Under the pieces are notes generated by a model. It was not told where the DNA came from. It saw nothing but the letters and a program-made list of their open reading frames with translations, and searched no databases. Source: Phycisphaerae bacterium (GTDB lineage: Bacteria; Planctomycetota; Phycisphaerae; Tepidisphaerales; Tepidisphaeraceae). Taken from it: a stretch of 37,735 nucleotides of DNA. This document shows, piece after piece, positions 1 to 9,094 of the stretch. Location: positions 1 to 37,735 of the forward strand of contig JAICIO010000050.1 in the NCBI GenBank assembly GCA_025924315.1, written 5' to 3'. How positions within the stretch are numbered: position 1 is the first letter of the stretch; each line of letters opens with the position of its first letter. Made by a program: the position numbers and the translations under genes.

Positions 1-264
1 AAAAACGCGAAGACAGGCAGCGGGATTTTCTTCGTGACCGTGCCATCGGGTCGACGAGCGGTTGTGTCGAAGGTACGCAATCCGTCGAGCAAAGAGTCGG
101 GGGAGCTCGAAGTGGAAGTGAACGGCAAGAGGGGCGAGCCGACGAAAATCCCCGCCGGGAAGACGGTCACGATTCGCACGAACATTCCCGACGGCGCGAC
201 AGACCTCGGCGTGCGATATAGTGGCGGAAAAGATCTCGTCATCGAGGAGACCAGCTTCCAGTGA
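1..264 (+). CDS. C-terminal end of an unidentified protein, cut by the window start
   Basis: The frame is open from base 1 and ends at the TGA at 262-264, so only about 87 C-terminal residues are seen. A GTG at 34 is in frame but there is no reason to take it as the start. The visible part alternates short beta-strand-like stretches with Gly, Asn and Pro turns (for example GELEVEVNGKRGEPTKIPAG), which looks like a terminal beta-sandwich of a secreted enzyme; that fold is inference. No family motif is recognised. The stop overlaps the GTG start of the next gene (GTGA at 261-264), so it very likely belongs to the same operon as the carbohydrate enzymes that follow. Confidence 0.6.
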   Translation, partial: KNAKTGSGIFFVTVPSGRRAVVSKVRNPSSKESGELEVEVNGKRGEPTKIPAGKTVTIRTNIPDGATDLGVRYSGGKDLVIEETSFQ

Positions 265-2408
265 TTCATCACAACGGGCGACTCGTCGTTGTGTGTCTGA
301 TCCTCTTCTGTTTCTCCGTGCGCGCGCAGGAATGGAAAGGTCGGGTGCGCGGGTCGTGGGTGGCGGATGAGAACGACGCGAAAGGCGTCGTGCTGTCGAC
401 GAAGGACAGCGTGTGCGACATCGTCGTGCAAAGTCGTTTTGGATTCTTTCCGAACGGCGAGTCTAACGTTCAGCAGGCCGCGCAATTCCTAGCTGCCGAC
501 ATCGAAAAGATTTGTGGAAAGAAGCCCTCGATCGTTGGATTTCCCAATCCCGATCACACGTCAATCATTCTCGCGACGGCGATTCCCGGCGTGAAGGAAG
601 AGAATCCGAAGTGGCCGTATGCGTTCCCGATGGGTGCGTGGGAAGCATTCGAAATCCATACCGGACCGAATGTCGTCACGTTAACCGGATCTGATTCGCG
701 CGGGACTGCTTTCGCCGCCTACACACTGAGTGAGCGCCTCGGCATCGATCCGCTTTATCTCTGGACCGGTTTCGTTCCCGAGCGTCACGAGAAGCTCGTG
801 ATGAAGGAGACCAACTTTGTCTCCGGCCCATCGACGGTGAAATACCGCGGGATGTTTCACGACGATGAGGACATCCTTCCGCGACCGTTCGAAAACACCG
901 GTTATCCCTATCGCTTCGGCGACGTGCCGCTCGAGTGGTACAAGAAATATTTCGAGACAGCGCTGCGGTTGAAGTTCAACATGGTCGCGCCGTGGACGCG
1001 CGTGCATCGACGTTACGAAGTGCAAAAGCTCGCGAGCGATTGGGGACTGTTTTACACGTCGCATCACTACGACATCGTTCTTTCAAATCCGTTCGGCATG
1101 ACGCGCTACGGTCTGGCGGAGCAGCGCAAATCGGGGACGAACTGGAATTGGCAGGCGAACCGTGAAGGCCTGCTGCGCTACTGGCGCGGCGGAATTGAAG
1201 AGAACAAGGACATCAACTGCATCTGGCCGGTTGGATTGCGCGGCACAGACGACACAGGTTACACGTTTGCAAAGGGCACGACAGCGGAGCAAGAAGCGCA
1301 GCTCTTCAAGGACGCGATCGACGCGCAGGTGTCGATGGTCAAGGCGATGGTGCCGAAGGACAAGCAACCGCCGCTGTTTCACTTCACGCTTTACACCGAA
1401 ATGCTGCCGAAGTTTCTCAGCGGTGATCTCGACGTTCCGGACGACGTGATGATCATCTGGCCCGACGACAACGACGGAAATATGCGTGGTCTGCCCACGC
1501 CGGAAACTCGCGGTAAATGGAAGCACGGCGTTTATTACCACCTCGCCTATCTCGGCAAACCGGTGAAGCAGAATGCGAGCACCGTTCCGCCGGAGCGCAT
1601 CGCGACGGAATTTAAGAAGATCGTCGATTCCGGGGCGACGGAATACATGCTCGTGAACGTTTCCGAGCTTCGCGAATTCGTTCGCGAGGCGAAGATGATT
1701 TCGGACATCTGCTGGGATGCGAAGACGGCGCTCGCCGGCGACGATCCGGCCAGGCGATACGAAGAGTGGTTCGCGCAGGAATACTTCGGCGACGCTGCTC
1801 AGAAAGACGCGGCCGAGGCGTACGCGGACTATTTCAAGCTGCTCGACACCTACGACAAACAATGGTACGCCGCGGAGCGATTTCATTCGTTGATCGAGCA
1901 CCTCTCGGCGCGCTTTACCGGGCACAAGTTTCCGCCGATTCCCGATGTGAAAGACGAACTCACGAAGCGCAATGAGCTGTATGAGTCGCTCATGCCGAAG
2001 TTCGACGCGGCGCGAGAGAAGATGACCTATCCACAGCAGCAGTTCTTCCAGGATAGCCTGATGCTTCCGCTGCTGTTTGATTATCGCCCGACGCAGGGGG
2101 CGCTGAAGTTGTGCGATGCGATGAATGAGCCTGACGATGCGAAGGCGTTCAAGCTGTGCGAGGAGGCGATGAAGCCGCTCGAGCAACTGGAAGTTGAGAT
2201 TCTGCGCGCCGAGCATCCGCCGTTCGAGAAGTGGTACCGCAAGACGTGGATCCGCCGCGAGACGAAGAACTGGAACGTGCATCGATCGTTCGAGGAATTG
2301 CGAATGTTCCTGACGACGCGCGGCGCGGGTAAGCTGATCGATCCCGAACCGCCGAAGGTTCGGCCGACGACGTTCACCAACGCGCCGACGACGGCGCCAT
2401 CACGATGA
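261..2408 (+). CDS. Glycoside hydrolase family 115-type protein (probable xylan alpha-1,2-glucuronidase)
   Basis: A protein of 715 aa starting at a GTG that overlaps the preceding stop. The first 22 residues form a Sec signal peptide (hydrophobic VVVCLILFCFSV, then RAQ). Residues 60-190 resemble the N-terminal domain of GH115, including the TGSDSRGTAFAAYTLSERLGI block. YRGMFHDDED at about 195-204 matches the family YRGxFxNDE signature at the start of the barrel. WPDDNDG at about 398 and the VNVSELREF region near 470 also fit. Known GH115 enzymes remove glucuronic or 4-O-methylglucuronic acid from xylan. At 715 aa it is shorter than many members (often 800-1000), probably lacking the C-terminal beta domain. 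Six bases separate it from the next gene. Family assignment is good; exact substrate is inferred. Confidence 0.82.
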   Translation: MIHHNGRLVVVCLILFCFSVRAQEWKGRVRGSWVADENDAKGVVLSTKDSVCDIVVQSRFGFFPNGESNVQQAAQFLAADIEKICGKKPSIVGFPNPDHTSIILATAIPGVKEENPKWPYAFPMGAWEAFEIHTGPNVVTLTGSDSRGTAFAAYTLSERLGIDPLYLWTGFVPERHEKLVMKETNFVSGPSTVKYRGMFHDDEDILPRPFENTGYPYRFGDVPLEWYKKYFETALRLKFNMVAPWTRVHRRYEVQKLASDWGLFYTSHHYDIVLSNPFGMTRYGLAEQRKSGTNWNWQANREGLLRYWRGGIEENKDINCIWPVGLRGTDDTGYTFAKGTTAEQEAQLFKDAIDAQVSMVKAMVPKDKQPPLFHFTLYTEMLPKFLSGDLDVPDDVMIIWPDDNDGNMRGLPTPETRGKWKHGVYYHLAYLGKPVKQNASTVPPERIATEFKKIVDSGATEYMLVNVSELREFVREAKMISDICWDAKTALAGDDPARRYEEWFAQEYFGDAAQKDAAEAYADYFKLLDTYDKQWYAAERFHSLIEHLSARFTGHKFPPIPDVKDELTKRNELYESLMPKFDAAREKMTYPQQQFFQDSLMLPLLFDYRPTQGALKLCDAMNEPDDAKAFKLCEEAMKPLEQLEVEILRAEHPPFEKWYRKTWIRRETKNWNVHRSFEELRMFLTTRGAGKLIDPEPPKVRPTTFTNAPTTAPSR

Positions 2409-2414
2409 GGTGAT

Positions 2415-4406
2415 ATGAACCGACGAGATTTCATGAAGCTGGCGGCGCTGGCGGTGGCTGGGGGCAGTGCGTCGGGCGCGCTTGCGCAAGCACCGGTCAC
2501 GCCCGAACGCGGCGAGCCACTTGCCGTCGCGGGCGAAAGCGCGTTCGATCAATTCTTTCTTCAAATTCTCAACGGCTACCTCGCCAACTCACGAAAAACC
2601 TGCGACAGCTTCGCGGTTGTGGATTTTCCCGACGGCCGGCATCTGAAAACGTGCGACAACCCGAAAGATCACGGCTACGTCGGCGTCGCGCGCATGCTCC
2701 CCGCGATGGTCGGGTGGATTCAGAGCGGTCGCAGCCCGCAGGAGTTTGATGTCGGCGGCGGAAAGAAGATGTCGCTGCAGGACATCGTGCTGGCGACGTA
2801 TCGCAACGCGTTCAATCCGGAGCATCCGGATTTCTGGGGCATGCCCGAGAACAAGAACGGCAAGCCGACACAGCGGTCGGTCGAGGCCTCACTCGTCGCG
2901 CTCTCACTCGCGCGGCTCGGCGTTTCGTTCGTCGAGCAGCTGACTCCGCAAGAGCGAACGAACATCCAGAACTGGCTGGCGGCGTGTGTGGTCGTGCCGG
3001 AGCGCACGAACAATCACGCGTGGTTCACGGCCACCAACCAGGCGGCGCGGATCAAGCTGTCGAAGAAGTTCAAAGAATTTTCGGGCGATGAGAAGTGGAT
3101 GATCGACGATCTCACCGCGCTCGACAACCTCTACAAAACGGCGAAGGACGGGTGGTACAGCGATCAGCCGGACGTGCCGGTGTTTGATTACTACGCGTTC
3201 TGGACGTTCGGGAATTTCCCGCTGTATTGGGCGGAGATCGTCGGCGACGCGTATCCGGATTGGGCGAAACTGTTCCGCGATCGCGTGAAGGTGTTTCTCC
3301 AGAAGACGCCATTCTTCTATTCGGCAGACGGTGGGCATCCACTCTTCGGGCGCTCGCTCGTCTATCGCTGGTCGATGCTCTCGCCGATGGTCGAAGGATA
3401 TCGGCAGGGCCTGTGGCCTCACTCACCCGGGCTGCTGCGTCGCATCTGCCGTCTTAGCATTGACTGGGAGCGGCGCACCGGCTGCTTCGACGAACAGCGC
3501 GGAAAGCTCATCGAGATTTATTCGCCCAATGGCACGCCGTTCATGCGCGAGCCATATGTCGATGACGGGCACCCATATTGGACGATGCAGGGGTACTCTT
3601 TCCTCGGCATTCCATCAAACGACAAATTCTGGACCGATCCCGAAGAGCCGCTGCCGATCGAGAAGGACGATTTCGTCACGCGCTTCGAAGGCCCGCGGTT
3701 CTTGCTCGTCGGCTCGAAGCGCAGCGGGCAGGTGAAGTGGATCCATTCGCAGACGATGGCCCGCCGCGAGCCGTATCGCGATAAGTACATTAAGCTCGGC
3801 TACTCATCGCATTTCTTCTTCAACGTCATTCAGGAAAAAGATCGCGTGCCGTGGGATCAGACCGTGGTGCTGCGCGATCGGGCGAGCGGTGCGTGCTACG
3901 GCCGATCGAACATCAAAAGCGGCGAGCTCACGAAAGACGGCTATCACACAATCTGGATCATCCCGGTTGATGGCAAGGATGTTCAGATCGACACGACCAC
4001 GCGCATCGAAGGTGAGTTCGAGCATCGCACGCACGTCATCACCGCGCCTGCGGATTTCGAGCATCGGAACTTTGAAATCCTCGAAGGCTCATACGCACTC
4101 GGCCTGAATGAGAACGATCATGTCTGGCAGGATCGGTATGAGAATTGGCAGGCAATCTCCGGCAAGACTGGGCAGATTATCTCGTGGAATCTCGCGGGAT
4201 TTGCGGGCGTCGAGCTGACGCAATCGTTCGGCCAGCAGGAGCCGAAGGTGAACGTGATTTATCCACAGTTCGCGATCAACACGCTGCACACGCTTATGAG
4301 GCCCGGCGAGATGAAGCTTGTCAGCCTGCACTACGCGAGCCCGAAGGTGGAGACGCGCGAGGCAATCTTCCAAATGGCCAGAGAACGAGGACTTCTCAAT
4401 GCATAA
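2415..4406 (+). CDS. Tat-exported DUF2264 domain protein, possible glucuronidase-type glycosidase
   Basis: A protein of 663 aa with ATG at 2415 preceded by GAGGTG. The N-terminus MNRRDFMKLAALAVAGGSAS is a twin-arginine signal, with likely cleavage near ALAQA. Residues 30-420 carry the DUF2264 pattern: NNHAWFTATNQAAR, DGWYSDQP with FDYYAFWTFGNFPLYWAE, GRSLVYRW, then PHSPGLLRR and HPYWTMQGYSFLGIP. The fold expected for this family is an alpha/alpha barrel followed by beta domains, like polysaccharide lyases and heparinase-like proteins. From memory, DUF2264 members include beta-glucuronidases placed in CAZy family GH154; I treat that as a hypothesis here. It sits directly after GH115 and overlaps the next gene by 8 bp, so it probably acts on the same uronate-containing glycan. 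Confidence 0.75.
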   Translation: MNRRDFMKLAALAVAGGSASGALAQAPVTPERGEPLAVAGESAFDQFFLQILNGYLANSRKTCDSFAVVDFPDGRHLKTCDNPKDHGYVGVARMLPAMVGWIQSGRSPQEFDVGGGKKMSLQDIVLATYRNAFNPEHPDFWGMPENKNGKPTQRSVEASLVALSLARLGVSFVEQLTPQERTNIQNWLAACVVVPERTNNHAWFTATNQAARIKLSKKFKEFSGDEKWMIDDLTALDNLYKTAKDGWYSDQPDVPVFDYYAFWTFGNFPLYWAEIVGDAYPDWAKLFRDRVKVFLQKTPFFYSADGGHPLFGRSLVYRWSMLSPMVEGYRQGLWPHSPGLLRRICRLSIDWERRTGCFDEQRGKLIEIYSPNGTPFMREPYVDDGHPYWTMQGYSFLGIPSNDKFWTDPEEPLPIEKDDFVTRFEGPRFLLVGSKRSGQVKWIHSQTMARREPYRDKYIKLGYSSHFFFNVIQEKDRVPWDQTVVLRDRASGACYGRSNIKSGELTKDGYHTIWIIPVDGKDVQIDTTTRIEGEFEHRTHVITAPADFEHRNFEILEGSYALGLNENDHVWQDRYENWQAISGKTGQIISWNLAGFAGVELTQSFGQQEPKVNVIYPQFAINTLHTLMRPGEMKLVSLHYASPKVETREAIFQMARERGLLNA

Positions 4407-7263
4407 CGAATCGATCGTTCGAATGGTTGTCGTCGCAGTCGTACTTTCATTCGGCTTGTGCAGCGCGCGGGCGGCGGACGTGAAGCAGATCGAGATCACG
4501 AACAATCAGCCGTTCGCGGTGCAGATGCCGTTGCGGTTGTACGGGGCGAAATTGCCGGATTCACGCGTTGCGCAGAACGACGGCGATGATTCGCTCGTGC
4601 TGGTGAATGTCGATGCGAAAGCAACAGCGAACATTGACACGGGCGCCGAGCAAAAGGCTGATCGCACCGCGACGATCGCCGCGAAGGACGATGGCGTTTC
4701 GATCGAACTGAGCGATAAGCCGGTCGGCACGCTCGCGTGGGATCTGATCGTCGTCCCCAACAGCAAAGACGACGGCAGTGGCGAGCCTGCAAAGCCCAGG
4801 GATTTCGCAGCCGAGTTCAAGGCAATCCCGCTGAAGTTCGCGAAGACCGCCGAAGGACCCGTGTTCGAAAAGTGGTCGGCCAAGGGCGCGAAGGTTGGCA
4901 TCAACCTCGCGATCGATCTTTTCGCATTTCGCGACGGCACCGTCGATGTGACGACAACCGCGATCGATGAGTCGGCGCCGAAGACGAACGTCTATGCAGC
5001 CGTCATCAGCAAATTCGAGCCCGCCAAGCCCGCATCGCGATCGATGTGCTACAACAACGCGATCTCACCCCTGGGCGAAGGGCGCAGCCCGTGGCGGCCC
5101 AACGGCGAAAAAGATCGCCACATGTTCATTCAGCGCGGCGTCGACTGGATCAATTTCAAGTCGGAAGATGTGCCGTCAATCCTTCTGCTAAACGACTTCG
5201 CGACGTCGTTCACGGTTCACGTGGATAAGACGGCAAAGACGCCGGCGCATTGGACGGGCGCGAACGGCCCACAACTGGCGGAAGAAGTGCAATCGAGCGG
5301 CAACACGATTTACTCAGTCACAGAGCTGGCGCATCCAACCATTAAATACTATCGCTCGCGCTTCGAGCCGAATGTACTGCCCGACAAAGATCAACCGATG
5401 AAGTTCACGCACCGCCTGATGCTGTCGGACAAGCCGGTAGCGGACGCACGGGCAGATCAGGCGTTCATTGCATATACGACATTCACGCCGCAAGCGCACG
5501 ATGGCGACAATCTCAAGGTTAACATCGGCGCGCCGTTCACCAAGTTTGGCACCGCCTATTTCCCGTATTCCACACTTGGCGAAAACTTCGAGGGCTGGCA
5601 TCTCCCGGGCCAGAGCAAGGAGACCTATTGGCCACTGTCCGCCGACACCGTGAAGAACTACAAGCTCTTCGCCGACGACATCAAGCGCGACCTGCGCATC
5701 GCCAAGGCGATGGGGTTCCAGACGATTCGCATGCACCACCTCGAGATGATCTCGACGCTCGATAAGAGCACGCAGGACGAGTATCTCGACTTCTTCTTCG
5801 GACAGCTGAAAGAGCTTGGTCTCACGGCGCTGATCGACGTGAAGCTGCCGGTCGCGCGCGTCGCTGAGCTGGTGAAACGATATGGCCCGCTGATCGACGG
5901 TGTCGAGATCGACAACGAAGTGCTCATCTTCGGCATCAACGACAACGAAGTGCAGGGCTGGAAGGACACGTACAAGGCGGTGAAGGAGGTCAATCCGAAC
6001 ATGCCCGTGTGGTTGACCGCGCACACGAACACCGGCGCGTTCGCGCGGCTGCTCAAGCTCGGCGTGCCATTCGATCGCCTCGGCCAGCACGCGTACATGG
6101 ATTCGCTCAATGCGATTCCGTCGTCGCGCGATTATTCGCTCGCGATGGCGAACTACGCGACGAAGATCGGCAAGTCGCCGATCATCACCGAATGGAACTG
6201 GCGGTTCCTCACCCGCATGAACCCTGAAGCGCGGGCCGAGGTCTACACGCCGATCTTCGAGAACGTGCTGAAGACCGGCTCGATGCCGATCCTATATCAG
6301 TTCCAGTTCCAGGAAAGTCTCGCGATGGCGACGCATACGCTGCGCGGGATCCGGCATTATGAATTGCTGAATCTCTCACGGCGGCCGAAGCCGGAGGCGT
6401 TCAAGTTCATCGCGTTGATGCAGCAGTATGGCGATCCGAACGCGCCGCAGATGGAACTGCCAACGCGGTATTTCAGCGGTGATGATTCGACCATCACGGT
6501 GAAGAATACGACGAACGAGAAGGCGACGTACACGATCACCGGTGAAGCTTCTGCGGGGGCGCAGGCATCGGTTGAACCGGCGTCGCTCGAGATCGATCCG
6601 GGTCAGACGAACACGTTCGCGTTGCACGTCAAGCTTTCGCCGGACGCGCTTCCCGGTTTCTATCAAGGTTTCGCTCGAATTCAGCGGCAAGATGGAAACA
6701 TCGCTTATGCGTGGGCGGAGAAAGCCAATCCCGGCGCACCGAAGATCGACAAGGAAAATGCGTGGCACAAGGAAGTGAAGTATTCGAGTGATGCGCTGGA
6801 TTACGACTTCAATCGCGACCTGGCGGTGGTGTTCGCGACCGAGCCGACGCAGGATCCGGACGCCGGTAAGCGCTGGGATGTCGAGAGCGCGTGGTTGTTG
6901 CAGCAGACGCTCGAGTCCGCGACGGGCCGGCCGGTGAAGTTCTACGCCGCGAATGATCTGCCTGATGACCTTCGCAAGAAGGGGAACCTCATCGTTGTCG
7001 GCATGCCGAAGACGCATGAGCTGATCAAGTCGGTCGAAGGTGAGATCAAGCCGGAAGGCAAGGCGTGGGTCGCGCATGCGAACGCGAACGATCAGCACGG
7101 CGATTGGCTGATCGTCGGCGGAGAGGATGAAGCGTCGCTGAATCTCGCCGCGACGGATCTGACCCTGCGGTATTGGAAGTATGCGAAGGATTCCGCGTCG
7201 CGACGGATTCCTCTCACGAACAAGCCGATCGAGAAGGGACCGGACCCCGGCGCGCTGCCCTAA
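4399..7263 (+). CDS. Large secreted clan GH-A type glycosidase of unassigned family
   Basis: A protein of 954 aa. I take ATG 4399, which overlaps the previous stop (ATGCATAA) and has GAACGAGG upstream; it gives a clean signal peptide (RMVVVAVVLSFGLCSARA). Residues 27-400 look like beta-rich domains. Residues about 410-690 form a TIM-barrel region: IRMHHLEM, then EIDNEV with Glu507 as candidate acid/base, GQHAYMD, and ITEWNWR with Glu598 as candidate nucleophile. That strand 4 NE plus strand 7 TEW layout is the clan GH-A signature. Residues about 720-780 are an NPCBM- or alpha-sandwich-like segment. The last 150 residues (FATEPTQD, IVVGMPKT, DWLIVGGEDEASLNLAATDL) resemble the helper domain usually found at the N-terminus of GH20, GH67 or GH115 enzymes, here placed at the C-terminus. 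I cannot name a CAZy family. Confidence 0.75.
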   Translation: MHNESIVRMVVVAVVLSFGLCSARAADVKQIEITNNQPFAVQMPLRLYGAKLPDSRVAQNDGDDSLVLVNVDAKATANIDTGAEQKADRTATIAAKDDGVSIELSDKPVGTLAWDLIVVPNSKDDGSGEPAKPRDFAAEFKAIPLKFAKTAEGPVFEKWSAKGAKVGINLAIDLFAFRDGTVDVTTTAIDESAPKTNVYAAVISKFEPAKPASRSMCYNNAISPLGEGRSPWRPNGEKDRHMFIQRGVDWINFKSEDVPSILLLNDFATSFTVHVDKTAKTPAHWTGANGPQLAEEVQSSGNTIYSVTELAHPTIKYYRSRFEPNVLPDKDQPMKFTHRLMLSDKPVADARADQAFIAYTTFTPQAHDGDNLKVNIGAPFTKFGTAYFPYSTLGENFEGWHLPGQSKETYWPLSADTVKNYKLFADDIKRDLRIAKAMGFQTIRMHHLEMISTLDKSTQDEYLDFFFGQLKELGLTALIDVKLPVARVAELVKRYGPLIDGVEIDNEVLIFGINDNEVQGWKDTYKAVKEVNPNMPVWLTAHTNTGAFARLLKLGVPFDRLGQHAYMDSLNAIPSSRDYSLAMANYATKIGKSPIITEWNWRFLTRMNPEARAEVYTPIFENVLKTGSMPILYQFQFQESLAMATHTLRGIRHYELLNLSRRPKPEAFKFIALMQQYGDPNAPQMELPTRYFSGDDSTITVKNTTNEKATYTITGEASAGAQASVEPASLEIDPGQTNTFALHVKLSPDALPGFYQGFARIQRQDGNIAYAWAEKANPGAPKIDKENAWHKEVKYSSDALDYDFNRDLAVVFATEPTQDPDAGKRWDVESAWLLQQTLESATGRPVKFYAANDLPDDLRKKGNLIVVGMPKTHELIKSVEGEIKPEGKAWVAHANANDQHGDWLIVGGEDEASLNLAATDLTLRYWKYAKDSASRRIPLTNKPIEKGPDPGALP

Positions 7264-7280
7264 CAACCCGACAAGCGCGC

Positions 7281-7358
7281 GTCATTCTGAGCGAAGCGAA
7301 GAATCTCGACATCGCGTGACGCGTTCTATCCGAGATCCTTCGCTTCGCTCAGGATGAC
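7281..7358. repeat. Palindromic repeat, copy 1
   Basis: An imperfect inverted repeat of 78 bp. The left arm at 7281-7308 begins GTCATTCTGAGCGAAGCGAA and the right arm at 7331-7358 ends with CGCTTCGCTCAGGATGAC; the arms pair along almost their full length around a loop of about 22 bp. The same element occurs at 10819, 14328 and 27867. This copy lies between the GH-A gene and the first GH10-like gene, where it could fold in the mRNA and partly separate the two expression units. Elements with this core are familiar as dispersed palindromes in many bacterial genomes. Confidence 0.9.
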
Positions 7359-7381
7359 AATGTTTGCGGACCGAGGTGGAT

Positions 7382-9094
7382 ATGAATCGACGTGATTTTC
7401 TGCGCACGAGCGCGGTAGTGGCTGCGACCGCGATCGGGTGTCGGTCGAATCGATCGCACCACCCCGCGCCGACATCCGGTCCGGCCGAGGAAGGCATCGG
7501 GCTGAGTCCGGAGGATTCCTACGCGGAGCGCAATGCATCCAAGGTTCCGCACCTTCGGGTGATTTTGAAAGAGGTGGATGATTCGCCGCTCGATCCGGAG
7601 CGGCTGAAGCTGATTCACGCTCGCGACCTGCCGAACGATCCGATTCCTGTGCCGATCGACGAATTGAAGGGCGAGGCGCTCGTCGGTCTGGCGAAGGAGC
7701 CGATTCAGATCTGTGTGCGATTGAAGGTGCCTGACTTCGGCGAGGTTTACTGCTTCGCGGACAATGACGGCAAAGGCTACACGCGCGTCGGCGATGTCAA
7801 TTTTGTCGTCGATGCCGCCGTCACACGCCTGGCTCGCGTAAAGAAAGTCATCGCGAAGAACGGCTGGCTCGGCGTTCCCTCCGATCCCGAACTCGACAAG
7901 CACCTCGAGGCCGCCGCCAAGCCGATCCCGAAAGAACCCGGCCCCGCGCGAACCGCCGCTGCGTATGAAGCGCTCTCGCATGGGTTGCACGCGGGCGAGC
8001 GATTCGTGCTGAATCTGGCGAAGCACCGCATCTCGCGACTGGCGGCGCCTCGGAAGAATTTCGGCTTCGGCATTCTGGGCGCGCACCCGGATCGCAAAGG
8101 TGATTACGACAAGCGGATCAACGAGCTGTTCAATTTCGCGACGGTCGCGTGGTACTCGTGGCGAGAGGAGAAATACGCCAAGACCGCGCAGCCGGTGGAT
8201 TACAAGCGGATGGACGAATCGATCGCGTGGTGCAAGGCGAACCACATTACGCCGAAGAATTTCGGGTATTTGTACATGACGCGCGGTGCGACGCCGGCCT
8301 GGCTGCGTCCGCCGGAGTTTTCAACCGAGACGACGGCGCCCGCGGTCGATCGCTTCAACTCGCGTTGGGGCTTCGACGAGCTTCGCGCGCTCTACAAGCA
8401 GATCGTTCACGACACCGCCGTTCGTTATCGCGGGCAGGTGCCATACATGGAGGTGATGAACGAGGCGCACGATAAGGCGAACCTTTGGCGGATGACGCAC
8501 CCGCAGGTGCTCGAGATGGCGCGCACCGTGTTCCAGGCGGCGCGCGATGGCGATCCGAATCTGAAACGGCAGATGAATCATTGCTGCCTGTGGGGCGAAT
8601 ATGCGAAGAGCCCGAATCCGGGCGGCGAGCGAAAATGGTCGCCGTATCGGTTCGTGCGAGATTGTCTCAGCAACGGCGTCGAATACGAAGTGATCGGCTT
8701 GCAGCTTTACTATCCGCAGTTCGACATTTTTGAGATCGATCAGATGCTGAATCGGTTCATGGATTTCAAGAAGCCGATGCACATTACTGAGATTGCATGT
8801 GCGTCGAAGGACACGCTCGATCCGCAAAGCATGCGGCCGAAGACGTACGCGCCGGGCTGGCACGGGCCGTGGACGGAAGCCACGCAGGCGGACTGGCTCG
8901 AGGCGGTTTACACGATCGTCTACAGCAAGCCGGAGTTTGAAGAGATCGGCTGGTGGGATTTGGACGACACGCCCGGCCATTTCTGGCAGCACGGTGGACT
9001 GTTGAATGCGGACATGACCCCGAAGGAAGCGTTCCGTCGATTGCGAAAGTTGCAGGAACAGTGGGGCGTGGCGAAAGAGATGGCGAAGCAGTGA
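7382..9094 (+). CDS. GH10-like glycosidase, Tat lipoprotein (first of a tandem pair)
   Basis: A protein of 570 aa. ATG 7382 is chosen because GAGGTGG lies just upstream and it starts exactly at the Tat motif NRRDFLRTSA; a TTG at 7364 is the only earlier option. The signal ends in AIGC, so Cys20 may be lipidated. Residues 45-200 form an N-terminal beta-rich module of unknown type. The barrel follows: YLYMTRGATPAW, then PYMEVMNEAHDKAN with Glu361 as candidate acid/base, and MHITEIA with Glu470 as candidate nucleophile, then GWWDLDDTP and GLLNADMTPKEAF like the GH10 C-terminal WGLxD and KPAY regions. GH10 enzymes are mainly endo-beta-1,4-xylanases. The first-strand motifs are divergent, so exact activity is uncertain. 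A paralogue follows with a GTGA overlap. Confidence 0.78.
   Translation: MNRRDFLRTSAVVAATAIGCRSNRSHHPAPTSGPAEEGIGLSPEDSYAERNASKVPHLRVILKEVDDSPLDPERLKLIHARDLPNDPIPVPIDELKGEALVGLAKEPIQICVRLKVPDFGEVYCFADNDGKGYTRVGDVNFVVDAAVTRLARVKKVIAKNGWLGVPSDPELDKHLEAAAKPIPKEPGPARTAAAYEALSHGLHAGERFVLNLAKHRISRLAAPRKNFGFGILGAHPDRKGDYDKRINELFNFATVAWYSWREEKYAKTAQPVDYKRMDESIAWCKANHITPKNFGYLYMTRGATPAWLRPPEFSTETTAPAVDRFNSRWGFDELRALYKQIVHDTAVRYRGQVPYMEVMNEAHDKANLWRMTHPQVLEMARTVFQAARDGDPNLKRQMNHCCLWGEYAKSPNPGGERKWSPYRFVRDCLSNGVEYEVIGLQLYYPQFDIFEIDQMLNRFMDFKKPMHITEIACASKDTLDPQSMRPKTYAPGWHGPWTEATQADWLEAVYTIVYSKPEFEEIGWWDLDDTPGHFWQHGGLLNADMTPKEAFRRLRKLQEQWGVAKEMAKQ

Noticed and set aside
1083-2282. A 399-codon minus-strand frame opposite the GH115 gene
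   Set aside because: Arg- and Leu-rich shadow with no motif, fully inside a well supported gene.
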